Shown here: positions 1-12,125 of the stretch, one piece after another
How the letters are laid out: every line of letters begins with the position of its first letter
Numbering within the stretch: the first letter of the stretch is position 1
From: Trachelipus rathkii
Lineage: Eukaryota; Arthropoda; Malacostraca; Isopoda; Trachelipodidae
Assembly (NCBI GenBank): GCA_015478945.1
Contig: JABUQX010116706.1
Coordinates: 1 to 31,854 of the forward strand
Length of the DNA: 31,854 nucleotides
Direction: 5' to 3'
The notes under the pieces: model-generated
Seen by the model: the letters and a program-made list of their open reading frames with translations, nothing else
What the model was told of the DNA's origin: nothing
Database searches by the model: none
Position numbers and translations under genes: made by a program

Positions 1-1502
1 TAATTAAGTGTTTTAATTAAGAATTTATGATAAGTATTATTATAGATTTAAGGTGTGCGTTATAAATCAATTATGATAAAATCCTACAGGAAATTCTCAT
101 AAATGTTAAGGATGATTTATATTCACGAAGTCACGAAGTAATATTTCTTTCATGTAAATTCAAACGATAAATTCGTCGAGCAAAAAACAAGCTCGTTTTT
201 TCTTAAAAGACGTTTTTTTTTTAATTCCCTCCTATAAGTAATATATATATATTATATATTATATTCTATTAGTACGTATACTAGTATCAAAGTATAAAGG
301 CAAATATTAATTTTATATAATATCTTAATTAATATTATATAATAATAGGTAGTCATTACACTATATATATTCATATAGTATCTTATAATATTAATTATAT
401 ATATTATATAATATAGTAATAATTATATATAATATTATTATATATAATTATTATATTAATATATTATTTATTATATATATATAATATATATATATAATTA
501 TATATAAATACTATATATATATAGTAAATTTTATTATCTATATATATAATATTATATATAGGACCCTGATTATGTTTTAAAGGCTCATATTCTCATTTGT
601 TTTTGTTTTTTTGAATGTGTTTGGTTTTTAAATATATTCACTAGTATGGATAATTAACAATGAATTTAAGTCCGAACGAACATGATTCAAAAGTTCGAAA
701 TAGTTTAAAATAATTTTTAAAAAACGGAAAAAGGATCAAATAAGTAAGAAAAAAATTAACGAAAATGTGAGATAGGGGAGAAATTTATGTTTGAGGGTAT
801 TTTTAACACAAAAACATATGAAGACCTATTTGCTAAAATTCAATAGCATTACAAATAAAAAAGGAAAGAAAACATAAAATGTCTTAAAATTATAAATAAA
901 AATATATGATGAATTAAATAGTGATTAATATATAAATATTCGGGGTGGAAATTATTATTTTTGAAAAATATTTAATATATTTGTAGGGCTCGAATACTTG
1001 GTTTGGTCAATCATGCCAAGTTAATCCTATTCATTTAGCAGAAAGAAAAAGCAAACAAATCTGAAAAGCTAAATGAAAAATTCCAAGTACGTTATGTGCG
1101 TCGGGTTCGTGAATATACTTAGGCATTATTCTCTTAAAATGTCGTTTGTTCAATGCTTAGATATTTCATTAAATAGAAATTACTTATTTGTTAAGTGTGT
1201 GTTAAAATTAATGTATTAAATTTTAAATTTTTATTAAGGGTGTCTCTAAAAGAATAAATAGTACTTTTTGACATATATTTTTGTACATTTGTAATAAAAT
1301 GCATATATAAATATAGTTTGAAGCCGAATGAACCTTTGCTAAAATTTGACTCTCGGCTCATTTTTTTTCTACTCATAATTGTTTTTTCAAAAATGAAATA
1401 TTTTCAAATACTCTCAGTATATTATAACTTATGTTTTCAATTTCAAAATATCAACTCATAGGGTAGGTGCATAGCAGGTTTGATAAATGCATGGCAAATA
1501 AA

Positions 1503-1552
1503 GACGCCGCGAAGCGGCATCGCGTCAAATGGCGCGCTGCTGCGCGGGTGCC
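1503..1552. other. GC-rich double hairpin island
   Basis: Fifty bases of strongly GC-rich sequence lie inside AT-rich DNA. Two perfect stems are visible. The first is GCCGC (1506-1510) with GCGGC (1514-1518) around a GAA loop, alternatively embedded in a GACGC (1503-1507)/GCGTC (1522-1526) stem. The second is CGCGC (1533-1537) with GCGCG (1542-1546) around TGCT. The function is unknown. It could be a terminus of an unrecognised small repeat element or a structured RNA fragment. Confidence 0.45.
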
Positions 1553-4500
1553 GTATGTTCTCAAGATAATCATATTTTCCTTGTACTATATCTTAGATAC
1601 CTAAAAATTAGTAAGTCTCACGTGTACTATTATTTCGTACTAAAATTTTCATACATAAATTATCAACATTTATTGATTCTTTTTTTATTCATTTCTTATT
1701 TATAGGCTATGTATATTTAAGACTTAAATTAATTTTTTATTTATGTGTACAATGCTGTGTTTTTAATATAGATGCATGAATTCGAACACTTTCCTTTAAA
1801 TGAAATTAAACAAACTAACACAAAATCTGATGGTTTATTTATTTTAGTGGTGTATACTGTGGGGAAAATATTTCCAGATTTTATACTAGTGGTTTGTAAG
1901 TTGCAACACGTACGGGTTTGAGAGTTATATGAAAAGTTGATTTCACTCTAAATTATTTTAATTATTTCTTTTTTATTATTAAATTAAACTTTTTAATCCT
2001 GTTCGTTAGCACTAAAATTGATTGTTCAGTATATACGTACTTACTTAGTTATACTAAAAACAGTATGTATTGTTGCTTTGGTTGTGTTCATAAGATTAGT
2101 CTGCGTTATTAATATATTTTTGAATAAAAACTTAGAATGATGAAACACGTTATTTTATATTCATTTATTATCTTATTCTACAAAGTTAGATTATTTACGA
2201 GCTCAATAATTATATATAAATATTAGATAAGGTATTTTTTATTCGATAAGTTTGCCTTCCTAAAAGGTGATAATTATTCATAGTATAAATTTAACTATTA
2301 CAACAACGATATTAATACATCTTATACATTTATTTTGAAAAGTTTTATTAGTGAGAAATTGATTAACAGATTATACGCGCCGATATTATGCACCTAAGTA
2401 CTCTACTATACCACTGTAAGTGAGGATATATTCTACGTTTAGTAACTTTAATTCCGTTCACCATTCTAAGTAATACATTATCTATATAATATATATTATA
2501 TATATATATATTATATACTAATATATAATTAATATCCTCCGAGCAATATATATATATAACTATCGTGTATAGTATTATTAATAATATTTTTTACCATTTA
2601 TTGTCGTTTATAATATCTACTTAATAAATTTATATAAGATATTTATATATTTATTTACGTAATGTTTACTAGTAATCGTTTAATATCTCTATATTACTAG
2701 CATCATTATTATTACCTTCATCATTATAGTAGTTATTATCACGTTATATTTACATCTACATCTCTCAAATTATAGGGGTCATTACCTTCGTGATTAATAT
2801 ATCTGAATTATACATATTCCAGCTTAATTATGTACTTATATATTATTAAAAATAAAATATGTACCTGTTAATAAATTTAAATAAGTATAATGGAATTTAT
2901 TTGAAGGATTTGAATTGATGGTAATTTAATTATTGATGAAAAAAAAACTCAAAAACTCACTATGGAGAAAATTTAACTATTTAAACAATCTTAGGCTTTT
3001 AGACCATAATGATTCTATTTTACATAAAACTATGTAATATCTAAATATGTAATTACCTACATTTCAAGATTGTAAAATAGTGAAAAATAAAAAGCAAATT
3101 ACAAAAAAATTATGAAAGGTTTGTAATAAAAATGAAATATATAAAATATAATTAGTTACCCTAAATTTAAAAGTAAGCTAATTATCTTTTAAGGCTAAAC
3201 TTGCAATAGTAGTATGAATTAGGGTTGCTCAAGTAGTATCACGTTATTGAATTAGCACATTATATTAAAATTCCTATGTTTAAGGCTTTGTTTTAATCTA
3301 TCTAAAATTGAATATTTTTGCATTATCTTTATCTCTATTACAGTTTGGCAACTGTGGTTGTAAGTATTTGCATCATCCTTGTATAGCGAGAATTTTATCT
3401 ATTAAAAAAAAAAAAGTGATGGACAGTGTTCATTCATCTTTTGCGTAAAACTATTCCAAGCCTTGGGCAGATTACAAAACTAGATGGGTATCAAATATAG
3501 TATTCATATAATATATATATATTATATATAAATATAGTTATATTTCTTGCATATCATAAATATATTATATATATATACCAAGACACGATCAGGAAATAGG
3601 CTGACTTATGGATTATTTTTATTCAAAATTTTAAACTTTTACCTCACCTAGCGTCAATATATAAACGAGTAATTATATCTATCTTTATAATTTAAGACGA
3701 TACAATCTACGTAATCTGAGGCTATATTTTTTTGTCAAATTTGGATATGCTCAAGTGGGAGATTACGTACATAGAGAAAAGAGGTATTTTTTAATTATTT
3801 GATTTGATGAGATTTTTTTGTCTTACAAATTCTTGATCAATTTTCCGGTTAAGATAAAAAGATTTCTGTAATGTATTTTTTACGGCTGGCCAATTATTGA
3901 ATTCTATAGATTATATTTACAAATATATATAATATTTACGGTTTTATAATTATAATCCCCACTTCCCTCAGGAAGGGAAAGGCATAATAGAAAATCTAAT
4001 ATTAAAAATTGTGATAACTTAATGACTATGTATGCTTATATCTGTATATCTAATATCGCTTTTATACCGGACTCTCACGTACATAAAAATATTATTATTA
4101 TAAGGTTCCATTATATAAATAGAGCTATTATATATATTACTTACTAGACTGACCATAAATTATTAAATATAATAATATATCTGATATATATACTCACGGA
4201 TAATCAAAAAGTGAAATAATCAGTATTCATAATAGAATATAATATAATCTTTTTTGTTGTAAATATATAAATTATATATTATATAATTACAAATATTCAT
4301 AGTTCCACTAACGAGAATGTAATCAATATGCAAGCAAATGAAGACCGTAATTATAATAGAACAAGTGACCGATCCGAGTGAATACGGAGGTAAAAGTGGA
4401 AAGAAATAGAATATATATATATCAAAATATTATGATAATAATAATATATATACCTCTATATCATATGACTAGAGGAAAATTGGTGAATTTACTACGAAAC

Positions 4501-5223
4501 GTCATTACTTTCCTTACGCGCTTTTAAAATAATAAATGACTATTAATAATTTAATGATAAACTTCATAATGATAATATATCTACATAAGAACAAAACACA
4601 ATTATATAATAAATATGCCGATAAAGCCTTTTGACTCCCTAGGCCTATGTCCAGTGTCTTGCATAAGATTTTACACTGGAATCTAACTAGAGCTATACCT
4701 CACTTTACATAACTAAATTGAGAGTGTTTTGTTTTAATAGTTTATATATATATAGGCTATATATGAAAAAGATACATATAATCATTAGTAGTAAATTTGT
4801 AAATATATGACTAAATATATATATCATTCAAAAAGAGGAGAATAATTTCAAAGAAAACTATAATACCTAGTTTTACGAGTATCAATTATATATATTATAT
4901 ATATATATATATAAATAAAAATAATAATAATTCAGACACAATATAATATTTAAAAATCTCTTAAATATATGATGAATTATACATAATGAAGTCTCACCAT
5001 GAGTGACTGGGGGGTCTTCAGCGCTTAAAGCTTGCCATAAAGAGTTTATATATAGATATATATTACTATTCTACTTCTAGAGCTAAGAAGATTCCATAAA
5101 ATAGAAATTATAGAAGCATGTGCAAGAGAAAGTAAAGTATCAATATGGGTTTACCATTTATAATAAGACTTTCATACGTTAAATCATATATATATAATAA
5201 TGAAATATATTGCTTTAAGAATG

Positions 5224-5345
5224 TAGTATGTCCTGCGCTTAGTGAGGTGGTTGTTAACACCGTCAACGAGCCATATTGCGACGCGACAACAACCGCCCTT
5301 CCTGGAGAAGAGCGGTCTGCCATGCATTTACTGCAACCTGCTGTG
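5224..5345. other. Isolated balanced-composition island
   Basis: A patch of about 120 bp with much higher GC than its surroundings, open in one frame on each strand over the same stretch. It contains the inverted pair GGTTGTT (near 5,248) and AACAACC (near 5,287). Neither frame resembles a family I know, and both are short and continue into AT-rich low-complexity sequence. It is probably a remnant of a dispersed repeat or of an old exon; I assign no function. Confidence 0.25.
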
Positions 5346-6299
5346 AATCGACCTTATAGTTTTCTTTAGTTTAAGTTTTTTGAATCCTTAGGTTTTGAAG
5401 TACAGATTATAGACATGGTTATTTGCTTTCTACGTAACTTAAATGTTTAACATAAGATATAAATCAAAATTGATCAAAACGTAATATGAAATTACCAAAT
5501 AACTAAGAGAAGTTATAGAAAATTAGCACAAATCGCACTTTTAAGAACACTATGACTTCCTAATTTCATTTGGCTCACTTAAACATAAATAAGAATCAAC
5601 TTTTTATTTTCTCCAATGATAACATGCATTATCATAGTTGTGTTTCTGGGATCGCATTTAAAGGCAATATTCACGAATAATCGACAACTCAGGGTTTAAC
5701 GATGAAAGTTATGTCGAGGTAACTGAGTACTAGGAGGGCGATCAACTATATAGGAAGAAGTAGTATTATTATAGCGTGTGACAAGGTAAATCTCTAGTCA
5801 ATATTAAACGACATTATAGGTTTATAATAGCTCAACGTACAACGACAATTTTTGTACTAATGATATAGGCGTCGGTACCAACAGTGGCTCGACGATATGA
5901 GGGGTAGCTCGGCCACACACAGCGACGATCAAATAAAACTGTATACGACTGTACAGGTTTAATATAGCAACTATGAGAAGCCGTATATATTAAAAAGTAT
6001 ATACTAGTACTATAACCTGTATAGGTTTTAAATTTCAAATAGACTTATACCTATACCCTATATACTGAAATATTTGGTAAAATAATCTGAGAAATACGTT
6101 ATTTAATTAGTGATATATATAGATGCGACGCCTAAATATATTTATTAGATAACAATTATATATGAGTGTTAAATATAATCTTAAATATTTAATAATAATA
6201 ATAAAATTTTATATATATATACTAGTAACTCTTTGAATACTCCGTTTTTATAGTACAGATGTATGAATCGTATATATTATAGTATATTTATATATATAT

Positions 6300-7617
6300 T
6301 ATATATATATAAGGAGAGATTGGATAGCGTCGAGTGAGGGCGTTAAGGTGTTGAGGCTGACAAAGTGCATATATATTTAGCAGTCTCACTATTATATTAT
6401 AATTCTGCGATGTGTGTGGAATTCATTCATTCCATGTGTGAAGTTTTGACCTAATACAAGGGGCGGATCACATTACTTCATTTACACAGAAAGAAATCAA
6501 CTTGAAGAGGCTGGGAGAAATATAGCAAGCTTATAGAACTCTCGGGACAGTGGAACATTTTTGAAGTTATTCTAATGTGGGGGAAGAGAGCGAGATTCTC
6601 GGAAGATAAACTTAGAGACAACTCAAGATTAAGTAAAACATTTAAGTTAAGCGATTAGGTGTCGTATGTCGTCTGAAACAGCTGTGAGGAGGAGGGCATT
6701 TGGAACAGGAAACAGGATGGCTGGTTTTTATCATGAGAAATAAATTCTAAGAATCTATAAATTTCGAAGAGGCTTTAGAAGCAAATTTTGTTGTGCCAGG
6801 TGTATGATTTTGATTTCGCAGAGTCCCAAAAATATTTTTCTTGGACACTATTCGAAGGCCGCAGAAGGCGAAAGTGAAGGTTAACGTTTTGGGCGCCGAT
6901 CGATACTCGTTTCTTTTTCCCGTCGTTACTCTCTCAAATGGCCAATAATAAGCGGTCGAACCGAATAGAAGCGTAAAGTAGAACGACCGAGAAAAAAGAG
7001 AGCGAAAAAGGAAAAGTCGGATTGAAATGGAAACCGAAAAAAATGGGAGTGAACGGAAATATGTCATTTGAAATCACCACTTTTCCACCCCCCCTTCAAG
7101 AAGTAAATATTTAATAGTTCTCTTCGCCCTCGCCACTTTGGCAAAGTCTGTAGGTGACATTTTCAATGTTAGAACTGAACGTGTTTCAAACTTTTATTAG
7201 GGCTTGCCTAATAAACTTGACTATATATTATTTGAATATGGTCCGAGGGACGACTATTGGGGGCCAGAAACAACAGAGACCAAAAAAAAGGCGATTCCGA
7301 TCTCAATTCAAATCTCTTCGTTTACAATAAATTTTCCATAGATTCAAAAAATCATATTCAAAAATACCAGCCAAGGGCCACACGCCTTTCTCGCGTATTA
7401 AACTGTTACGTACCTCGTTTCCCCTGGGTCCGACTGCGCATCCCTGCTCCCTTAGAGTCTGAGGAAAGGACATCCTCACCGGTCCCGTAATTTAATATTA
7501 CGAAGTTTGAAGAGATGCGCTTTTCAAATCTACGATAAAGAAAACGATCCCTGCCCATGACATAAATTGCTGATAAAGACCTATGCTCTTAAAAAGGGAG
7601 AACTGCAACGTTTCTTA
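6300..7617. other. Non-coding region upstream of the orphan gene
   Basis: Base composition becomes more balanced here than in the left 6.3 kb, which suggests the start of a different DNA segment. Reading frames at 6,747-7,067 (minus) and 7,257-7,490 (plus, beginning at TTG) are short and not protein-like enough to call. Just upstream of the ATG at 7,618 there are several short upstream ATGs that terminate quickly. No TATA/initiator pair with the 30-nt spacing seen elsewhere in the window was found. Confidence 0.4.
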
Positions 7618-9033
7618 ATGTCGTTTTTTGCCATCAGACCGGCCGTCTTCGACGATAAATGCGATAATAAATGTTTCTCGGGGTCGAATATTAAGTCTAG
7701 CTGCACCAGTGAAATCGAAAATAACGAAATTCTATTAAAAAATAATAAAAAAATCCAAGATTCAACATCCAGAGGTAAACTTCAAGAAGACGCGCTTGAA
7801 ACTAATTATAATGATTTCAAATCTACCTTTTCAATGGGTTCTTATTTAAAAAACTTTTTCGCTAAAAAATTTGAAGAAAAGGTGAGCGAAATTTATGAGT
7901 TTGGTCCGACAATAGTCAATTTGCTTAAACACGGTACGGATGAATCGTACGAATGCGTTTCAATGCTCCTGAAAGAAGAAAATGACTTTAAAAGTCTCGA
8001 AAAGGGAATCAATAAGGAATGGTTTGATGCTCACGGAGAATGTATGTTATTTGTAAAACCATTTACTGGGTTTGATAACGAGGAAGGAAATGGATTTCCA
8101 GAAGATGCTCTCGATAAGGCTAAAATTTTAAAAAAGGCATTTTCAAAAAAACAAAATCTTTTGTTAATGTCAATTGGGTTTTTCAGGATCGCGCGAATCG
8201 TTTCCGAAAAATTCTGGGATGAATGTCAAAGAAAGAAAAAAACTATCGCTTTGAAAACTAGTGGCGATAGCTCGAACAGGGAGAGGAGATCGTTGAGAGC
8301 CAAAAAACGCGTTTGGAATAGCTTTTATTCTTCTCATTCCGAATATATTAGTCAAAGTGAATCAAATAAGGAAGCGGAGTTCGAAAGAATGAGTCCCGAT
8401 GCTCGAGGCGATAATATTGTTAATAATAACGATGGTGATGAAAGAGGAAGCGAAATGGAATTCTTTCTGTCTTTCATTGATTTTGTAGTAGAAACCATGC
8501 AAAATATTCTAATCGACACTTCAATGGAGGTGTGTAAACTGGCGAATTCGATTGGAATAGGTTTAGATTTTTTCGAATTCGATAAAGTTTTTATAAATAG
8601 TTCGGAATATGAAAGTGTCAAAAAAGTAAATGAAACAATGAATTGCTCTAGTTCATTTTATCTTGATCATATGTCCAAAAAAATGAAGCTCTACTCTCAA
8701 TTAGATCGATTAGTCGCCGAGGATGAAAATAGTTTTCAAGAAAGATTGGTTGAATTTTTAAACCGCAGAAAAAAATTTAAGCGCGCAAATACCTCGCCCT
8801 TGTTAATTAGGGAAAAAATAGATCGTTTCGTTAAATCTAAAACGATCGATTTAGTTGATATTATTCCAAGGGCCAGTTTGCAATTTTTTACCTCTAAACC
8901 GGATTGCGTAGCGAACCTTTTAAAATATGTTCTTGACAGAATCTGCAACTGCATTAAACAAGTTTTCCCTGGTAATGATCGAAGTGAAAATTCCGTTAAA
9001 AAAATAGATAATTTGTCCGATATCGATGTTTGA
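7618..9033 (+). CDS. Orphan intronless 471-aa protein, virus-like locus
   Basis: I do not recognise this protein. The frame is open from a TTG at 7,567, but in a eukaryotic context the first usable start is the ATG at 7,618, giving 471 codons ending in TGA at 9,031-9,033. The N-terminal region has several cysteines. A basic cluster (RERRSLRAKKR) sits near residues 221-231, followed by an acidic, Ser/Asn-rich low-complexity linker. The second half is largely predicted helical, with hydrophobic/amphipathic stretches such as FFLSFIDFVVETM. No signal peptide is visible. An AATAAA begins five bases after the stop codon, as is common for compact DNA-virus genes. The gene runs convergently toward the minus-strand gene ending at 9,257, and both are single-exon. 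I infer a virus-derived gene; a host retrocopy is the alternative. Confidence 0.6.
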   Translation: MSFFAIRPAVFDDKCDNKCFSGSNIKSSCTSEIENNEILLKNNKKIQDSTSRGKLQEDALETNYNDFKSTFSMGSYLKNFFAKKFEEKVSEIYEFGPTIVNLLKHGTDESYECVSMLLKEENDFKSLEKGINKEWFDAHGECMLFVKPFTGFDNEEGNGFPEDALDKAKILKKAFSKKQNLLLMSIGFFRIARIVSEKFWDECQRKKKTIALKTSGDSSNRERRSLRAKKRVWNSFYSSHSEYISQSESNKEAEFERMSPDARGDNIVNNNDGDERGSEMEFFLSFIDFVVETMQNILIDTSMEVCKLANSIGIGLDFFEFDKVFINSSEYESVKKVNETMNCSSSFYLDHMSKKMKLYSQLDRLVAEDENSFQERLVEFLNRRKKFKRANTSPLLIREKIDRFVKSKTIDLVDIIPRASLQFFTSKPDCVANLLKYVLDRICNCIKQVFPGNDRSENSVKKIDNLSDIDV

Positions 9034-9037
9034 TAAA

Positions 9038-9065
9038 AATAAAAGTTTATTTGTTTTTTATTTTT
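9038..9065. terminator. Polyadenylation signals between convergent genes
   Basis: AATAAA at 9,038-9,043 lies immediately after the stop of the plus-strand gene. TTTATT motifs at about 9,057-9,062 read as AATAAA on the minus strand and could serve the convergent gene ending at 9,257, although about 190 nt downstream of its stop. The remaining 9,066-9,256 is AT-rich with no other feature. Confidence 0.45.
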
Positions 9066-9256
9066 TATTAAATGATATGATAAAATAAAGGTATAAAAAT
9101 ATATACAATTGTTTCAATTTCCTAATAATACATAATACATATGTTACTCTAAAATTTTAATTTATGGTTAGATTAAAACTAAAAATAATTATAGATATAG
9201 ATAAATATTACAATAGATAATAATAAAATAGAAGAAAAATAATAGATTATATATTC

Positions 9257-11005
9257 CTAATCGATGCTCGAAGTAAAAAAACGAGTTCTCTCGACGACAT
9301 CGTTGGGATTCATCTCCTGGCGGTTGAAATTAAAGTGGATTGCCCTTCCCATGAAAAAATTTTCAAAGCACTCGCGATCTGCGCATTTGTATAAGGGAAG
9401 TTCTTTTTCGAATATTACTTTCGTCGAATACTTTTTCAAAACAAACATTTGAGGAAAATCTTCATAATTTTCGGCAACCCCGTGAATAATTTCTTGGAAT
9501 TCTTTTTTTTTCTTATTTTTATCTTCCTCATCAACGAAGGGGGATGAAAATAGCGTTTCGCTACATGATCGTAATACAAAATTTAATGACGTAATTCTAA
9601 GAGAATCCACCGCGTATCTCATGGTCATCAAATTTGATAAACTATTTTCAAGAATTTTATTATGATCGCTGTTGTTGTTCAAATTTACCTCCGGTTTCAC
9701 ATTCTTGTAGTCGTATATTATCGGATGTGAAACCGGGAACTTTAATTTTGGTTGTTCTTTCTCCTTTTTAATGCCTGTTTGATGAACATCGCTTTTAAAT
9801 TTCTTAGCATTATTTTCCTCCAGAGGTAACTCGAATCCTCCGCAAGTGACGTAATCACGTATAATCAGATCATTAACAATTGTCTGAAAATGGGAAAATG
9901 AGACCCGATTGCAGCAAATATCGTCCAGCTCGAAACCGATATACTTTTTACAAAGAATAATAGCTGATAAAGCAATATCCCCAATGTTGTCGACCCGATA
10001 TTGATTTATGCTTACTTTTTTTATAGTAATCAGGCTATTAAGAGGTGAATTCGCAAATGTATCTAACAGTTTTCGCTGATACTGCCACTGCGGTTGTTTA
10101 TTTTCATGCCCTTTCTTTTTCTCTTTTATATTTATTTCCGGATAATAGGTATCGAAAAGTCGTTGACAAACTGCGTGCATCTCATCAATTGAAAGTTCAG
10201 AACTTGCTTCAAAATAATTTTTTATAATAAAAGACAAGAGGTTTGAAAATTTTCGATCAGATTTATAACGTTCATCGATGGCCCGATCTATTTTTGTCGT
10301 GTGTACTCTCTCGTTTATTAAAATATTTTCGAACGGCGGTGGGGTTATATCCGGCAAAGGGCCAAATTTAAATTCGAGAGCTTCGTTTTGTGGGCACATA
10401 TTATTGATGAATGGATTTACTTTTGACTGCCGAATTCCGTGTAAAAGAAGTATTATCGATGGCAATCCCATGACATACGGAAGACTAATCATCTTTGTTT
10501 TATCAGGTAAAATACCCAAAACTAAATTCACGACGTCGCGATATTTTAGCTGCTTAATTTTTGTCCAGGAAATTCCGTACACTAACCCTAAATAAAGAAG
10601 TAAAATACTTAAAAAATCCATTTTCAGAGAATTCTTGAGTGAATTAATCTTATTCATCGACACACTTCCATCGTCAGAAATCAGTTTTAGTTCCATTTCG
10701 CTGTTTTCCATCGATCTCGATAATTTTTTTAAGACTTCGAGAAGCGAATAACAGGAAATGAGGTGAGATGATCTAGAATAATCATTAAAATACATATTCA
10801 TTTCGGTGTTTAAACTGTATGTTCTCTTTTTCCTACGATTAAAAAGATTCATTTCTCTAAAAAGCCATGAGTCATAAAGAAAGCGGTGAATGTTTGCCAT
10901 GCTCAAATTATTTATTATCACTCTTTTAAACAGTTGTAATTCCTTTAGGTAGGTGACCGGTGTAACGTAATATGTGCGCAAAAAAAAGTACAATTTTAGA
11001 GTTAA
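9257..11005 (-). pseudogene. C-terminal part of split virus-like gene (family A, copy 1)
   Basis: Open minus-strand frame of about 582 codons ending in TAG at 9,257-9,259. It has no ATG at its 5' end: the open frame begins at a TTG at 11,006-11,008 beside the duplication boundary, and the first ATG is 36 codons inside. Its first 129 residues repeat the last part of the N-terminal fragment at 12,116-13,369, so this is a 5'-truncated piece of a gene that would total about 867 codons. Conserved blocks shared with the paralog at 28,434 are VMGLPSII, FANSPLNSLITI and ALSAIILCKKYIGFEL. A Lys-rich, poorly conserved stretch follows at about residues 400-425. No domain is recognised. Long single-exon structure and neighbours suggest large-DNA-virus ancestry, which is inference. 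Confidence 0.6.
10618..11005. repeat. Duplicated segment, left copy (388 bp)
   Basis: Direct duplicate of 12,126-12,514 with only scattered substitutions. Both copies lie in the same reading frame of the same gene. Similarity continues leftward in weakened form: 10,395-10,617 matches 11,885-12,125 with many single-base insertions and deletions. At the right edge the two copies diverge soon after the shared GTTAA, with only ragged similarity. Confidence 0.85.
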
Positions 11006-11104
11006 CAAATACTGTATTAAGTTATGCGTTGCGTTGGCGCCGATGCGATTGCGTGATCTAAATGCGGTTCAAGCTTCAATTGAAAAACTTGAAAGATGGA
11101 TAAT

Positions 11105-11660
11105 GGAACCGGCCGAGAACGGTCGCGGTCGTGGGCGAGGTCGTGGTCGCATTCGCTGTTGCGGGCGCGGTCATGGGTGCGGTCAAAGTCGCAGTCGCTG
11201 TCGCGGTCGCGGTCCTGGGAGCGGGTCGTGGGTGCGGTCGCGGGCCGTGGGCGCGGTCGCGGTCGTGGGCGCGGTCGCGGTCGTGGTCGCGGTTGTAGTC
11301 GTGGGCTTGGTCGCGGTCGTGGGCGCGTCGTAGTCGTGGGCGCATTCGCGGTCGTGGGCGCGGTCGCGGTCTTTGGCACGGTCACGGTCGCGGTCCACGG
11401 TCGTGGGCGCGGTCGCGGTCGTAGGTGCGGTCGCGGTCGTGGGCGCGGTCGTGGGCGCGGTCACGGTCGTGGGTGCGGTCGTGAGCGCGGTGGTGGCTGC
11501 GGTCGTGGGCGCGGTGTGGGGCGTCGGTGTCCGGCCGTGGTCGTGGGCGCGGTGGCGGCCACGGTGCTGGGCGCGGCGGCTGCCGCGGTCGTGGGCGCGG
11601 TCATGGGCGCTTTCACGGTCGCGGTCGTGGGCGCGGGCACTTTCTTTATTCGCGGTCGCT
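11105..11660. repeat. GC-rich minisatellite of GGTCGTGGGCGC-like units
   Basis: Degenerate array built on six-base blocks such as GCGGTC and GTGGGC, roughly 12-bp units, in an otherwise AT-rich region. Because the period is a multiple of three, frames on both strands stay open, giving Gly/Arg-rich, Ala/Val-rich or Pro/Thr-rich strings. These are not credible proteins. The array lies exactly between the two halves of the split gene. Confidence 0.85.
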
Positions 11661-12125
11661 CTCTGCTGGCACAAGTTCCCTATGAGAGCTCACAGTTTCG
11701 AAAAGCTAAACAGAAAATCATAACTAAAGTCGTTTATTTGGTTATTTATTTATTTATGAATTTTATTAGTTATTTATTTTTCTGCTTGAAGAAGTATATA
11801 TTTATTATTGTATTTGTTATTTTGTTGTTTTCAATTTACTATTTGTTAATTTATTTATAATAGCGTGTGGCGTAATTAGAGAGATTAGTTTTGTGGAAAA
11901 TAATTTTGAATGAATGGATTAATTTTGAGAACCAACAATTAAGTTTCAACAAGTATTCTTGATGGAATTCTTTGATTTGATTGGAAGAATAATATTATTA
12001 GTTTTATAAGGTAAAGTAGACCCAACAAAATAAATACAAGACGTCGCGATATTTTAGGCACTGCTAAATTTTGTCAGAAATTCCGTACACTAAACCCTAA
12101 ATAAGAAGTAAATACTTAAAACAAC
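11661..12125. other. AT-rich junction with indel-ridden gene remnant
   Basis: 11,661-11,880 is AT-rich and unstructured. From about 11,885 the sequence aligns weakly to 10,395-10,617 (for example GACGTCGCGATATTTTAG in both), but with frequent one-base gaps that destroy the frame. This looks like a decayed or badly sequenced copy of the same gene segment. Confidence 0.5.

Larger units (their letters stand above)
1..6300. other. AT-rich gene-free DNA
   Basis: Long AT-rich stretch with many short (TA)n and TAT/ATA runs (for example 230-560, 2,480-2,580, 3,500-3,580, 4,870-4,920, 6,180-6,310). No open frame has a convincing protein-like composition. Only two islands depart from the background: the GC hairpins at 1,503-1,552 and a more balanced patch at about 5,224-5,345. 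I see no tRNA, rRNA or recognisable transposon terminus. Confidence 0.7.

Noticed and set aside
6747..7067. Minus-strand 106-codon frame with ATG
   Set aside because: Phe/Ser/Arg-rich composition without recognisable blocks, no upstream promoter and no paralog in the window; probably chance.
7257..7490. Plus-strand 77-codon frame before the orphan gene
   Set aside because: Starts at TTG, lies in a different phase from the gene at 7,618 and has no recognised similarity.
7567..7617. TTG start adding 17 codons to the orphan gene
   Set aside because: TTG is not a normal eukaryotic start; the ATG at 7,618 is preferred.
11096..11860. Open frames on both strands across the GC-rich array (Gly/Arg-, Ala/Val- or Pro/Thr-rich)
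   Set aside because: They exist only because the repeat period is a multiple of three and lacks stops; no codon-level or family support.
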